Below, piece by piece: positions 1 to 8,756 of a stretch of 41,239 bases of DNA; positions within the stretch are counted from its first letter, which is position 1, and every line of letters starts with the position of its first letter. The stretch comes from an uncultured Cellvibrionales bacterium (GTDB lineage Bacteria > Pseudomonadota > Gammaproteobacteria > Pseudomonadales > Cellvibrionaceae). Both the position numbers and the translations under genes were made by a program. The DNA is taken from contig CAJWBQ010000038.1 of NCBI GenBank assembly GCA_913020115.1, positions 1 through 41,239 of the forward strand, given 5' to 3'. The notes under the pieces are model-generated. The model made no database searches and was not told the origin of the DNA. It saw nothing but the letters and a program-made list of their open reading frames with translations.

Positions 1-35
1 ACTGCAGCCGTCACATTCATAGTCTTTCCCGTCAT
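1..35 (-). CDS. 5' end of a further gene of the TonB2 operon (partial)
   Basis: On the minus strand an ATG directly follows the tonB stop codon (TAA then ATG), and a second in-frame ATG lies at 18-20 with a GGGA-type ribosome site before it. Only about 11 codons are visible before the window edge, reading MTGKTMNVTAA. In TonB2/TtpC clusters tonB is often followed by a tetratricopeptide-repeat protein gene. That identity is expected from the family and cannot be read from these bases. Confidence 0.45.
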   Translation of the reverse strand, partial: MTGKTMNVTAA

Positions 36-644
36 TTATTTCGCGATAGCAAAGGTGATTTTGTTACGTACACCCGGCACTTCAACCGGCTCACCATCGA
101 TTACTCGAGGCTTGTACTTAAACTTCAAGGCCGCTTTCGTTGCCGCTTTGTTAAAGACATTTTTTGGGTCTGCCTCAACAACAAGGGGATCACGAACGGC
201 ACCACTTTTAGTTACCGTAAATTCAACAATTACGTAACCTTCAATGCCACGACTCAAAGCACGACGCGGATAAACCGGCTGTACTTTAACGATGGGTAGA
301 TACTCACCGTCTGAAGAAAACCCACCAATGCCACCAATTTTCAGATTAGCAGCCACTTTAGGCGCTGCCATGTTGAGTGCATCCGGCGAAACATCTGGAG
401 TATCAAACTCCGGCTCCGGCATATCGGGTGGCGGCTCATCAGGATCATCTGGTTTATCTGGTTTTTCAGTATCGTACTGGGTTTCAATTGCGCGATCGGG
501 CATATGGATGTCGGCAACTTTGCGTTCATCAACCTCTTTCGGGGCTACCATATTGGCCGCAATCAATGAGTGCATCAAAAACAATAGGCCGAAGGTTGTG
601 CTTAAAGCCAACAACCCCGACACAAGGACTCTGACAAAATTCAT
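36..644 (-). CDS. tonB: TonB-family energy transducer (TonB2 type)
   Basis: A 202-aa protein with one N-terminal membrane anchor (about residues 8-31), a Pro/Asp/Glu-rich periplasmic spacer (about 60-95, many PDxPD-like repeats) and a C-terminal TonB domain (about 115-200) containing YPRRAL and GYVIVEFTV. It transmits proton-motive-force energy from the ExbB/ExbD motor to outer-membrane TonB-dependent receptors for siderophores, vitamins or glycans. It is short compared with E. coli TonB, like the TonB2 proteins of Vibrio. It lies 6 bp downstream of exbD and is the fifth gene of the operon. Family certain; the TonB2 subtype is inferred from its neighbours. Confidence 0.92.
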   Translation of the reverse strand: MNFVRVLVSGLLALSTTFGLLFLMHSLIAANMVAPKEVDERKVADIHMPDRAIETQYDTEKPDKPDDPDEPPPDMPEPEFDTPDVSPDALNMAAPKVAANLKIGGIGGFSSDGEYLPIVKVQPVYPRRALSRGIEGYVIVEFTVTKSGAVRDPLVVEADPKNVFNKAATKAALKFKYKPRVIDGEPVEVPGVRNKITFAIAK

Positions 645-650
645 AGTGTC

Positions 651-1055
651 CTACTTTCTCTCTGTAGCCACAGCAACACCAGGAACTCCAGCAATACGTG
701 CAGCTTCTGTCACGATTGCCATAGTTTCAATGTTAGCCTTGTCATCTGCTTGTATCACCAGAGTACCTTTGGGGTTCTCTGCATGCAGACGCTCGATTGT
801 CGACTTAACCGCTCGCTCATCCACCTGGCGCTTATCAATCCAAATTTCGTTCTCAGATGTGACAGCAACCAAAATGTTGGCTTTTTTCTTAGGTTCAGCG
901 GTAGACGCTTCAGGACGGTTCACTTCGATACCGGCCTCTTTAATAAAAGAGGCTGTTACGATAAAGAAGATCAACATGATAAATACCACGTCCAACATGG
1001 GCGTCAAATCGATCGCCCCTGCTTCTTCTTCTGATTTCTGTGATTTCCTACTCAT
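651..1055 (-). CDS. exbD: ExbD/TolR-family biopolymer transport protein
   Basis: A 134-aa protein with a short cytoplasmic N terminus, a single membrane helix (about 17-40) and a periplasmic domain. Asp22, in LTPMLDVVFIML, is the proton-carrying residue conserved in ExbD/TolR/MotB-type stators. It pairs with the ExbB protein encoded just upstream (start codon 43 bp after the exbB stop) to power TonB. Length and motif are normal for the family. An alternative TolR assignment is unlikely because TonB follows directly and no other tol or pal gene is present. Confidence 0.92.
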   Translation of the reverse strand: MSRKSQKSEEEAGAIDLTPMLDVVFIMLIFFIVTASFIKEAGIEVNRPEASTAEPKKKANILVAVTSENEIWIDKRQVDERAVKSTIERLHAENPKGTLVIQADDKANIETMAIVTEAARIAGVPGVAVATERK

Positions 1056-1098
1056 GGTTAATCTCTTAAACCAATAAATTCAGTAGCGATTTCAGCTT

Positions 1099-1626
1099 CT
1101 AATGGTCCATTGTCAAATGGTCTTCAAACAGCTGCGCTTCGCGCTCTGCAGTACGTGTGATAAGTGTATTACCAAATACTCCGGACAATGCTGCAACCAT
1201 TCCTGCCATAGTAGGAATTGTTGCGCGAGAAACCCCGCCTGCCATCGATTTAGCGTCACCACCACCTGTAACTGCCAATACATTAAACACTTCGATCATA
1301 CCGGTAACCGTACCCAGCAGACCCAACAGTGGGCAGATCGCTACCATAGTAGCCACCATGTCCATGTTTGTATTGATCTTTTCGCTTAAGCGAGAGATCA
1401 AAGCGTAACGTATCTGATGTGCGTTCCAAGATTTGCGCTCTTTGCGCGCTTCCCAGACATCAAGGGAGGTTTGCAGCTCACGCTTTAAACCACCTTTGAA
1501 ATACCACACCCGTTCGAAAATTAAAGTCCACATGACAAAGGTCAGAGCAGCAATATACGTAAGTATGGGGCCGCCCTGCGCCATAAAAGCTTTAATGGCT
1601 GCGATCGCTTCCATTAATGCTAGCAT
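1099..1626 (-). CDS. exbB: ExbB/MotA/TolQ proton-channel protein (ExbB2-like)
   Basis: A 175-aa protein with three membrane segments and the MotA/TolQ/ExbB domain (PLLGLLGTVTGMIEVF at about residues 97-112; TIPTMAGMVAAL nearby). The reading frame extends upstream to 1683, but the ATG at 1626 has an AGGAG site 8 bp before it and the extension overlaps the ttpC 3' end, so 1626 is the likely start. It forms the proton channel with ExbD. It is the second MotA/TolQ/ExbB-domain protein of this operon, after TtpC, as in Vibrio TonB2 systems. Confidence 0.92.
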   Translation of the reverse strand: MLALMEAIAAIKAFMAQGGPILTYIAALTFVMWTLIFERVWYFKGGLKRELQTSLDVWEARKERKSWNAHQIRYALISRLSEKINTNMDMVATMVAICPLLGLLGTVTGMIEVFNVLAVTGGGDAKSMAGGVSRATIPTMAGMVAALSGVFGNTLITRTAEREAQLFEDHLTMDH

Positions 1627-1636
1627 GCGATATCTC

Positions 1637-3013
1637 CTATTTACTCTCGTTATTTTCGGCGATGATACCAGCAGTCTGCTCATCTAGGATGTGCAATACG
1701 CGCTTAGCTCGGCCGTTAACGAGGGTGTGCATTAATACGGTTGGAATCGCAACAATCAAGCCCAATACCGTGGTAACCAACGCACCAGAGATACCACCAG
1801 CCATGGCTTTCGGATCACCCGCGCCAAAGATTGTGATTGCCTGGAAGGTAATGATCATACCTGTAACCGTACCAAGCAGACCTAGCAGCGGAGCAACCGC
1901 GGCAATAATCTTCAGCAGGTTAAGACCAGATTCAATCGCAGGGCGCTCTTTCAGCGTGGCTTCTTCCAACTTCAATTCCAATGTCTCGGTATCGATACCA
2001 GGATTGTCTTCTGTGATTTTCAGAACACGACCCAGTGGGTTGTTGGCGTTGGCCTTATCAGATTTCAACTGAGCATTTACTTTGCTAGTGATGCCAGCCA
2101 ATACAGCGAAGCGCAACAGAGCAAGTAGAATGGCAAAGGCACCAACAGCAGAGATGATGTAGCCTACAAGGCCACCCTGATGCCAGCGCTCTTCAATTGA
2201 AGGGCTGTTGATCAGTGCTGATAGGAAAGAACCACCAGAAGGACCAGTAGGGTCAGCGCCGAAGCGTGTGAAACCGCTATCTGAGGCTTGCAAGGCAGCG
2301 GCGGCGGCAACGTGTGCTGCTGCTGGCTGACGAGTTAGCTCTTCAACTTGCTGGCTTTCGGTGTTGTAAGTTAGGTAGTTACCATCAGAAACCAAGTTGA
2401 AGTTACCGATACGAACGATATCCTGTTCAGCACGATCACCATTTGGCTTGATAACGGTACCAGCAAACTTAACGATTTTGCTGCCTTCGATTGTTTCACG
2501 CTGCAGTTCGTACCACAGACGCTCAATCTCTTCGATGGTAGGCAACTGAGTTGCGCTGTTCATCTTCTCGATCAGGCTGTCCATAAACTCAGTACGACCA
2601 GGGATCTGGGCGCTAACGATTGAAGTGCCAACGTTAGTTCGCAAATCACCCGCTACAGAGGTTAGGTGTCCAAACAATTCTTTCAAAGAACCTAAACGCT
2701 CTTGAAGCTGCTTGCGCTTAGCCGTAACGGCCAGCTCTTGTGCTTCATAGGTTTTTTCCAGGCGGACAGAACGCGCTTCTTCGTTTTTCTTCGTTTGCTT
2801 GGCTTTTGCTAGCAAGCTAGCCTGATTAGCCTTTTGACGACGAAAATCAGCTTCGCGCTGCTTGTGTTCTTTTGTTTCGGAAATCTTGGCAGTTTTAACT
2901 AGGTCTAACAGGCCTTCCAGAGAAGTTGCCTTCTCTTGAGCCATGGCAGAACCCGCCACCAACATACCGGCGGCCGCTACGGCCAGGATGCGTTTAGCAA
3001 ATGTCATTTTCAT
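1637..3013 (-). CDS. ttpC: TtpC-like protein: periplasmic coiled coil plus MotA/TolQ/ExbB domain
   Basis: 458 aa. It has a signal peptide (about 1-25), a long Lys/Glu/Gln-rich coiled coil (about 30-125), a periplasmic region to about 280, a first membrane helix (about 283-310) and a C-terminal MotA/TolQ/ExbB domain with APLLGLLGTVTGMI and two further helices. TtpC is the fourth component of TonB2 systems described in Vibrio, required together with ExbB2, ExbD2 and TonB2 for iron-siderophore uptake. The start codon overlaps the DUF3450 stop (ATGA), with GGAGG 7 bp before it, so the two are translationally coupled. The symbol is by architecture and context. Confidence 0.85.
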   Translation of the reverse strand: MKMTFAKRILAVAAAGMLVAGSAMAQEKATSLEGLLDLVKTAKISETKEHKQREADFRRQKANQASLLAKAKQTKKNEEARSVRLEKTYEAQELAVTAKRKQLQERLGSLKELFGHLTSVAGDLRTNVGTSIVSAQIPGRTEFMDSLIEKMNSATQLPTIEEIERLWYELQRETIEGSKIVKFAGTVIKPNGDRAEQDIVRIGNFNLVSDGNYLTYNTESQQVEELTRQPAAAHVAAAAALQASDSGFTRFGADPTGPSGGSFLSALINSPSIEERWHQGGLVGYIISAVGAFAILLALLRFAVLAGITSKVNAQLKSDKANANNPLGRVLKITEDNPGIDTETLELKLEEATLKERPAIESGLNLLKIIAAVAPLLGLLGTVTGMIITFQAITIFGAGDPKAMAGGISGALVTTVLGLIVAIPTVLMHTLVNGRAKRVLHILDEQTAGIIAENNESK

Positions 3014-3795
3014 TGCGCGGCCTCCGGAGCCACAATCGGCAAGTTCATGATATCAATTGAGGCTTGCTTCTTAGCGATGCGAATGCCTTTCTTGATGGAA
3101 CTGGCGTAATCACCAGAATCCAATTCAACCCATGCTTGCTGCTTCTGATCCCAAGCACCTGACAATTCACCGTCAGTTGTTTGATACATCAATGAGATAC
3201 GACCTACACGCAGGATGTTAACAACACGTTCCTGACCGCCAATGTCCAGCGAGTCTTTGTAAGTGTCAATCTTGCGACCGTATTCAGATTCGATTTTGTA
3301 CGCTTCCAGAACTTGACGGAATTTCTCAGCAACTGAGATATCCGCTCGCTCCATGTTAGCGCGCAACATTTCAACACGTTCCTGACGCTCTTCAATGTGG
3401 AAGGGCACGTCCAGGCTAACGAATTGCTCTAGTCCGTCCAGCATCCGCAAAATTAACGGCTGGATCTGACGCTCCATCACGGTTACTTGCTCGATGGAAG
3501 TTTCCAATTCGCCGATGACAACAAGCTGGTTAGCTAGTTGCTTCTCTAACTGGGAGTTATAAACACGCAAACCTTCGATTTGCTTATTTACGGTTTTAAA
3601 GTTTTGCAAAAGGCTTGCAGTCTCGTCGGCAACTTTTTCAATACGCTGCTGTGACTTCATGCCTGCAGTGGTCATAGACTGACCTACCTGCAAAACTGAA
3701 TCTAAGGTTTGATCTGCCAGAGCAACGCTACCCATTAGCGCGCCGGCAGAAAGCACTGTGGATAAAGCCACGGCTTTCAATCGCTGGTTCTTCAT
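3010..3795 (-). CDS. DUF3450 family periplasmic protein, first gene of the TonB2 operon
   Basis: 261 aa with a signal peptide (about 1-27, ending SVALA) and a predicted coiled coil (about 45-115), followed by a mixed domain containing EYGRKIDTYKDSLDIGG and a C-terminal segment rich in Lys and Ala. This pattern and its place before ttpC match DUF3450 proteins, which accompany TonB2/TtpC clusters in marine gammaproteobacteria. Molecular role is unknown; a periplasmic partner of the TtpC coiled coil is plausible. Ribosome site GGGGGA lies about 5 bp before the ATG. It is probably the promoter-proximal gene, with a palindrome upstream. Confidence 0.82.
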   Translation of the reverse strand: MKNQRLKAVALSTVLSAGALMGSVALADQTLDSVLQVGQSMTTAGMKSQQRIEKVADETASLLQNFKTVNKQIEGLRVYNSQLEKQLANQLVVIGELETSIEQVTVMERQIQPLILRMLDGLEQFVSLDVPFHIEERQERVEMLRANMERADISVAEKFRQVLEAYKIESEYGRKIDTYKDSLDIGGQERVVNILRVGRISLMYQTTDGELSGAWDQKQQAWVELDSGDYASSIKKGIRIAKKQASIDIMNLPIVAPEAAQ

Positions 3796-4141
3796 ATATC
3801 CCCCAATTGGGTGCTTGCAATCATCTAAGTTGCGACAGTATAGCCACTACACGCCTGTTACTGATAAACAGCTGCTTATCACTAACACGCATAGGCGGCA
3901 GCTAAGAGGGCAGCATTGTAATAAGACCGCCCGCTAACATTCAATCTTTAATCCTACCCATTGCACACCTGTGTAGAAAGGTGACAAATTGGTAACGTTT
4001 TCATCCTAACTTGAGTTGCCTCCGGTAACATGCGTTTACTTTATAGCCAGCAAATCACTTTGTTTGTCCTCGGGCCACTCACTATATTCTTTAATTAAAC
4101 TTTTAGCCCGCATCAACGGTAAAAAAGTGTAAGTTTATTTT
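3796..4141. other. Intergenic region between the TonB2 operon and folA
   Basis: 346 bp with no credible gene. It holds the palindrome at 3857-3886 and a possible minus-strand -10 box (TATACT) at 3837-3842. I see no clear rho-independent terminator after folA (stop at 4142) and no other ordered structure. Confidence 0.6.
3857..3886. promoter_or_regulatory. Operator-like 30-bp palindrome upstream of the TonB2 operon
   Basis: The left arm GTTACTGATAAACAG and the reverse complement of the right arm (GTTAGTGATAAGCAG) agree at 13 of 15 positions, centred on CAGCTG. It lies 62-91 bp before the DUF3450 start codon. A possible -10 box on the minus strand (TATACT, plus coordinates 3837-3842) lies between it and the gene, so the palindrome would cover the -35 area. 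The outer GATAA/TTATC parts resemble a Fur box, but the spacing is 18 rather than 19 bp. The cognate regulator is unknown. Confidence 0.5.
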
Positions 4142-4660
4142 TCACAAGGCAGAGCTGTTGCGGTCCAGCACGATAAAGGCATAAGAATAAGGGTTAGTAC
4201 CTATAGCCAAGTGCGACTCTTTGCTCGACTCATTCCACTCACTCAAATTCAGCTCCGGAAAATAGGCGTCGCCTTCGACAAAAGCTTGCACTCGCGTCAA
4301 ATAAATTCTGTTACAAAGATCAACACTTTCTCGATAGATCTGCGCGCCGCCGATAATCAAAATTTCATCGGAATCTAAGTTCTTAGCCTCGGTTTTACCG
4401 AGTTCGATAGCCTCAATTAAGCTATTTGCCGTTTGCACGCCCTCAGCTTTCCAGTCGGCCTGCCGAGTCACTACGATGTTTGGCCGGCCAGGCAGCGGTC
4501 GCCCAATAGACTCGTAGGTTAGACGCCCCATTATAATGGGCTTGCCTAGAGTGGTTCGTTTAAAGTATTTCAAATCCTCTGACAGGTGCCAAGGCAACTG
4601 ATTGTCGCGACCGATTACATTATTTTCGGAACAGGCAACGATGAGAGCAATAGACGTCAC
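4142..4660 (-). CDS. folA: Dihydrofolate reductase
   Basis: 172 aa. It reduces dihydrofolate to tetrahydrofolate with NADPH, restoring the cofactor oxidised by thymidylate synthase, which is encoded next to it. Visible family features are the Met20-loop region with LPWHLSEDLKYF (Asp29 matches catalytic Asp27 of E. coli), the NADPH-binding IIMGRLTYESIGRPLPGR stretch and IIGGAQIYR. Translation appears to start at a GTG (4660), with AAGGAA about 11 bp upstream. It follows thyA by 13 bp and ends the rppH-ptsP-lgt-thyA-folA run. Confidence 0.97.
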   Translation of the reverse strand: MTSIALIVACSENNVIGRDNQLPWHLSEDLKYFKRTTLGKPIIMGRLTYESIGRPLPGRPNIVVTRQADWKAEGVQTANSLIEAIELGKTEAKNLDSDEILIIGGAQIYRESVDLCNRIYLTRVQAFVEGDAYFPELNLSEWNESSKESHLAIGTNPYSYAFIVLDRNSSAL

Positions 4661-4673
4661 GCGGTTTATTTCC

Positions 4674-5525
4674 TTAAACTGAAAATGGATATTGAATTGG
4701 CTCGTGGCATTGATAATCGCTCACGGTAAAATCGTCCATCGTTACCCATGTCTCCAAATCGTGAAGAGACTTGATTTCTGGGTTAATAGCAAGAGACGGA
4801 GACGGGAATGGCTCACGCGTCAACTGTACATCTCGCATTAGAGGCAGCTGATCTTCGTATATGTGTGCATTCACAATTTTGTGGTAAGCGATGCCCGCTT
4901 TCTTCTGAGTGATTTGAGCCATTAGCGCCAAAAATGTAAAGACTTGAATCTGATTGAAATTCAAACCCAGCGGTACATCGCAAGAGCGCTGAAAACTCGT
5001 TAAGTGAAGGGTATCACCCAGCAGGGAAAAATTATGCGTATGCATACAGGGGCGAAGGCAGCCCATGTGAAACTCTCCCGGATTATAAAAACTGAGAATT
5101 TCACCTCTGTCGTCAATACCACGGCTCAAATTGTCGACGATCTTTTTCAATTGATCTATTGAACCCCCGTCAGGCTTGGCCCAAGCTCGACCCTGAACGC
5201 CATACACGCGCCCCATATCATCTTCACCAAGGCGATGAGGGTTGCTCAACCACGCTTCATTAAGGTTGGCATTGGCATCCCAAGTTTTAGTCCCCAACTT
5301 GCGGAAATCTGCAGCACTGCTGTAGCCCCGAATATAACCGATCAATTCGGCAATTGCGGCTTTCCAATAACTTTTTCTGGTAGTAATTAATGGCAGCTCA
5401 TTTGCCCCAACCTGATATTCCAGATCCGCATTAATTATCGTAAGGCAGCGTTTTCCCGTACGTTCATTTTCAAGCCACTCGCCCTGCTCAACTATGCGCT
5501 TACAGAGCTCTAAATATTGCTTCAT
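4674..5525 (-). CDS. thyA: Thymidylate synthase
   Basis: 283 aa. It methylates dUMP to dTMP using methylenetetrahydrofolate. The active-site cysteine sits in CLRPCMHTHNF, and the dUMP-binding QRSCDVPLGLNFNQ motif and the C-terminal PFSV are present. The motif wording (LRPCMHTH rather than LPPCH) and the 283-aa length resemble the Vibrio-type ThyA rather than the 264-aa E. coli form. The start codon overlaps the lgt stop (ATGA), so translation is probably coupled to lgt. Confidence 0.97.
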   Translation of the reverse strand: MKQYLELCKRIVEQGEWLENERTGKRCLTIINADLEYQVGANELPLITTRKSYWKAAIAELIGYIRGYSSAADFRKLGTKTWDANANLNEAWLSNPHRLGEDDMGRVYGVQGRAWAKPDGGSIDQLKKIVDNLSRGIDDRGEILSFYNPGEFHMGCLRPCMHTHNFSLLGDTLHLTSFQRSCDVPLGLNFNQIQVFTFLALMAQITQKKAGIAYHKIVNAHIYEDQLPLMRDVQLTREPFPSPSLAINPEIKSLHDLETWVTMDDFTVSDYQCHEPIQYPFSV

Positions 5526-6391
5526 GATTTCTTCGACTTCTTTTTGCGACCTGATTTACCGGCCTTGGGAGAAACTTCTTCTATGGCCTCAGCCGCACTC
5601 TGAGCTCTGCCACTACGATCGTATGCCCACGCTAACATCAGCACCCCAACGGCGATCATTGGCAAGGACAGTAACTGCCCCCGCGTCAACCAGCCAAATA
5701 GGTCAAAACCTATGTGCCCGTCCGGGTCTCGAACAAACTCAACGGCAAAGCGAAATAGCCCGTAAAGCATTAAAAACATTCCAGAAACAGCGGCTCTGGG
5801 TTTTGGCTTAGCCGAGAACCACAATATGGCCGTGAGCAGCACTAAGCCCTCCAAAGTGGCCTGATAAAGCTGGGAAGGGTGTCTAAGCAGCGCTTCGGGG
5901 TCGTTGGGAAAGACCATACCCCATGGGCCACTGGTTTCTCTCCCCCAAAGCTCCTGACCAATGAAGTTGCCCAGGCGGCCAAAACCTAAACCCAAGGGCA
6001 CCATGGGCACCACAAAATCAGCTACAAGCAAGAAGGGCTGGCGAATTTTCCGTGCATAGAGAGCTAAGGCAACAATGACGCCCAAAAGGCCACCATGAAA
6101 AGACATACCGCCTTCCCATACTCGCAGCAACCATACAGGGTCTTGAAGGAAGCGCTCAAAATGATAAAACACAACATAACCAAAGCGGCCACCGAGAATC
6201 ACCCCCATAGCCCCCCACATCACTAAGTCTTCAACTTGCGCTTTCGTCACCGCGGCATCGGGCTTGCCCGCGCGGTACATGGCAATGCCCCAAGCGCCCG
6301 CAAAGGCCAGTAAGTACATGATGCCGTACCAGTGAACACTAAGTGGGCCTATGGAAAGGGCGACGGGGTCAATCTGAGGGTAGGTGAGCAT
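5522..6391 (-). CDS. lgt: Prolipoprotein diacylglyceryl transferase
   Basis: 289-aa inner-membrane enzyme with about seven helices. It transfers diacylglycerol from phosphatidylglycerol to the lipobox cysteine of prolipoproteins, the first step of lipoprotein maturation. Signature elements seen are MSFHGGLLG, the Lgt signature region GRLGNFIGQELWGR and HPSQLYQATLEG. The C terminus has a Lys-rich tail (GRKKKSKK). Likely targets in this window include the imelysin-like and FbpA-like lipoproteins. It lies between ptsP (100-bp gap) and thyA (4-bp overlap). Confidence 0.97.
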   Translation of the reverse strand: MLTYPQIDPVALSIGPLSVHWYGIMYLLAFAGAWGIAMYRAGKPDAAVTKAQVEDLVMWGAMGVILGGRFGYVVFYHFERFLQDPVWLLRVWEGGMSFHGGLLGVIVALALYARKIRQPFLLVADFVVPMVPLGLGFGRLGNFIGQELWGRETSGPWGMVFPNDPEALLRHPSQLYQATLEGLVLLTAILWFSAKPKPRAAVSGMFLMLYGLFRFAVEFVRDPDGHIGFDLFGWLTRGQLLSLPMIAVGVLMLAWAYDRSGRAQSAAEAIEEVSPKAGKSGRKKKSKKS

Positions 6392-6491
6392 AAACGTTCA
6401 CAGTGCCAATAGTCGGGGGAAGGGGTGACAAACAATTGCTCAGCATCATAACAAACCCCCTTTCAGGCCAACAGCCACTGGGAGGTTTTAT

Positions 6492-8753
6492 TTAGTTAGA
6501 GATAGAAGGTCGGAGCAAGCGAGTTATACCAGCCTCTTTCAGCGCCCGCTCAACACACACATTAATTTCATAGGCGTCGGGCAGCAGCATAACTTCTGAC
6601 AAAAGCTCGTCGGCCTGCTGTAAGGTAATGCCGCGAATCACCGATTTCACTCTTGGCAAATTCGACGCATTCATAGACAAGACGTCGAAGCCCATTGCCA
6701 TAAGCAAGATGGCCGCGCCTGGGTCTCCGGCTAACTCACCACAAATACTCACAGTAACACCCTGACTGTGTCCATCGGACACAATTTGTTGCAGGGCTCT
6801 CAAAACAGCGGGATGCAGTGCGTGGTAAAGATCAGCCACTCGCGCATTGTTGCGGTCAACCGCCAGTAGGTATTGCGTGAGGTCGTTGCTGCCTACCGAT
6901 AAAAAATCGGCTCTCGCGGCCAATTCACGAGCCTGATAAACCGCCGCGGGCACTTCAATCATAACGCCGATAGGTGGCAGGGTGATTTTATGACCCTCTT
7001 CAAGCAGCTCATTATAGGCCCTATAAATCAACACCTGCGCCGCTTCAAGCTCTGGAATGTTTGTGACCATGGGCAACATAATGCGCAAGTTGTCGAGCCC
7101 CTCACTGGCCTTGATCATGGCTCGCACTTGCACCAAAAATATTTCTGGGTGATCGAGAGTTACGCGTATACCCCGCCAACCTAAAAAAGGATTGTCTTCT
7201 TCGATGGGGAAGTAGGGCAGTGACTTGTCGCCGCCAATGTCCAAGGTACGCATAGTGACGGGTTCAGGCGCAAAGGCCTCGAGCTGCTCTCTATAGATAA
7301 TGCGCTGCTCTTCTTCACCGGGGAAACGGTCGCGCAATAAAAAGGGCACTTCGGTGCGATAGAGCCCAACACCCTCAGCACCTCGCTCCAAAGAACGCAC
7401 AACATCTGCCATCAGCCCCGTATTCACCCACAGAGGTACTCGATGATGGTCAAGAGTTTCACAGGGGAGGTCTTTTAGTGCCTCAAGCCCGCGCACCAAA
7501 GCTTGTTCTTCAACAATAATAGCCGAGTAGTGCTCACTCAAAGCCTCACTGGGGTCACTAAAAACAGAACCTTGGTAGCCGTCTACTATGAGTTGTCGCT
7601 GGTCGATTCGAGTGTAGGGCAGGTCAACGGCACCCATAACGGTTGGAATGTCCATGGCCCTGGCAAGAATGGCCACATGAGAATTTCCCGAGCCCTTTAC
7701 AGAGACAATACCCACCAGCTTACTTTTTGGCACTTCACCCAAGATAGAAGCCGTGAGCTCTTCACCGACAAGTATCGATTTCTCCGGATATACCCGACAG
7801 GACTGCACCTCTTCCTGCAAATAAGCCAATACTCGCTGGCCTAAATCTCGTACATCAGCCGCGCGCTCACGTAAATAGGCGTCATCCATACTAGAGAAGT
7901 TGCGCTCGTGCTCTAGAATCACTTCGGCCCAAGCATAGGCGGCGCAGGTGCCTTGCTTGATGCGCTCAGTTACCTCACCACCTAAAGAAGCGTCGTCTAA
8001 CATCGCTAGATAAGCGTCAAACAGCGCTTGTTCTTCGCGGTTCAGCCGGGTCTTTAATTTCTTGCCAACCTGCTTGATGTCTTCTCTTACAGCGGCCAAG
8101 CAGCGTTGTAAAAATTCAATTTCAACATCAATTTCACTGCAGGGCTTATACAAAACGGCCCGCAAATCAGAGGCTGGGGCAATAACCACCGCCTCACCTA
8201 TCGCTACACCTGAAGCTCCAGGCACCCCCACAAATTTTGCTTCGGCCGCCTGCTGACCAAAGGCCGCTAAAGTGCCATTCGCCTCAGCGTGCGCAATGAC
8301 CCCCGCTAGCTGGGCCGACAGGGTAACCAAGAACGCTTCTTCGCTTTCATCAAAACGACGGCGCTCGGTTTGCTGTACCACCAACACCCCCAACACTTGC
8401 CGGTGGTGAATTATAGGTACACCCAAAAATGCGTTATAGCGCTCTTCGCCTGTTTCGGGAAAATATTGGTAACGAGGATGAGCGGGCGCATATTCAAGGT
8501 TGATAGGCTCTTCACGCACAACCACGCGCCCAACCAAACCCTGCTCGGGGCTTAATTTCACCGCGCCCACAGCGTCGGGGTTCAGGCCATCAGTGGACAT
8601 CAGCACATAGCCATTGTCGCCGTCTCGCAAATAAACCGAGCACACCTCTGTAATCATGCTCGACTTCACGCGCGCAACAATGATGTCTAAGGCGGTAGGC
8701 AAATCACGCGCGGCGTTCACTTCCTGCACAATACTACGCAGTGAGTTCAACAT
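6492..8753 (-). CDS. ptsP: Phosphoenolpyruvate-protein phosphotransferase PtsP (enzyme I-Ntr)
   Basis: 753 aa. An N-terminal GAF domain (about 15-160) is followed by the enzyme I N-terminal, phosphohistidine and PEP-binding TIM-barrel domains. His359 in GNSHVAILARA is the probable phosphorylated residue. GVGLYRTEVPFL, LDIGGDKSLPYF, RGIRVTLDHPEIF and SICGELAGDP mark the PEP-utilising domain. It starts the nitrogen PTS phosphorelay (PtsP to NPr to EIIA-Ntr), which regulates nitrogen, potassium and envelope functions. It starts just after rppH with a 3-bp gap, an arrangement common in gammaproteobacteria. Confidence 0.97.
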   Translation of the reverse strand: MLNSLRSIVQEVNAARDLPTALDIIVARVKSSMITEVCSVYLRDGDNGYVLMSTDGLNPDAVGAVKLSPEQGLVGRVVVREEPINLEYAPAHPRYQYFPETGEERYNAFLGVPIIHHRQVLGVLVVQQTERRRFDESEEAFLVTLSAQLAGVIAHAEANGTLAAFGQQAAEAKFVGVPGASGVAIGEAVVIAPASDLRAVLYKPCSEIDVEIEFLQRCLAAVREDIKQVGKKLKTRLNREEQALFDAYLAMLDDASLGGEVTERIKQGTCAAYAWAEVILEHERNFSSMDDAYLRERAADVRDLGQRVLAYLQEEVQSCRVYPEKSILVGEELTASILGEVPKSKLVGIVSVKGSGNSHVAILARAMDIPTVMGAVDLPYTRIDQRQLIVDGYQGSVFSDPSEALSEHYSAIIVEEQALVRGLEALKDLPCETLDHHRVPLWVNTGLMADVVRSLERGAEGVGLYRTEVPFLLRDRFPGEEEQRIIYREQLEAFAPEPVTMRTLDIGGDKSLPYFPIEEDNPFLGWRGIRVTLDHPEIFLVQVRAMIKASEGLDNLRIMLPMVTNIPELEAAQVLIYRAYNELLEEGHKITLPPIGVMIEVPAAVYQARELAARADFLSVGSNDLTQYLLAVDRNNARVADLYHALHPAVLRALQQIVSDGHSQGVTVSICGELAGDPGAAILLMAMGFDVLSMNASNLPRVKSVIRGITLQQADELLSEVMLLPDAYEINVCVERALKEAGITRLLRPSISN

Positions 8754-8756
8754 GCC

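Noticed and set aside
292..1077. A 261-codon plus-strand open frame opposite tonB and exbD
   Set aside because: It is antisense to two well-supported genes, its product is low-complexity Ser/Gly/Thr-rich sequence from the reversed TonB linker, and it has no ribosome site.
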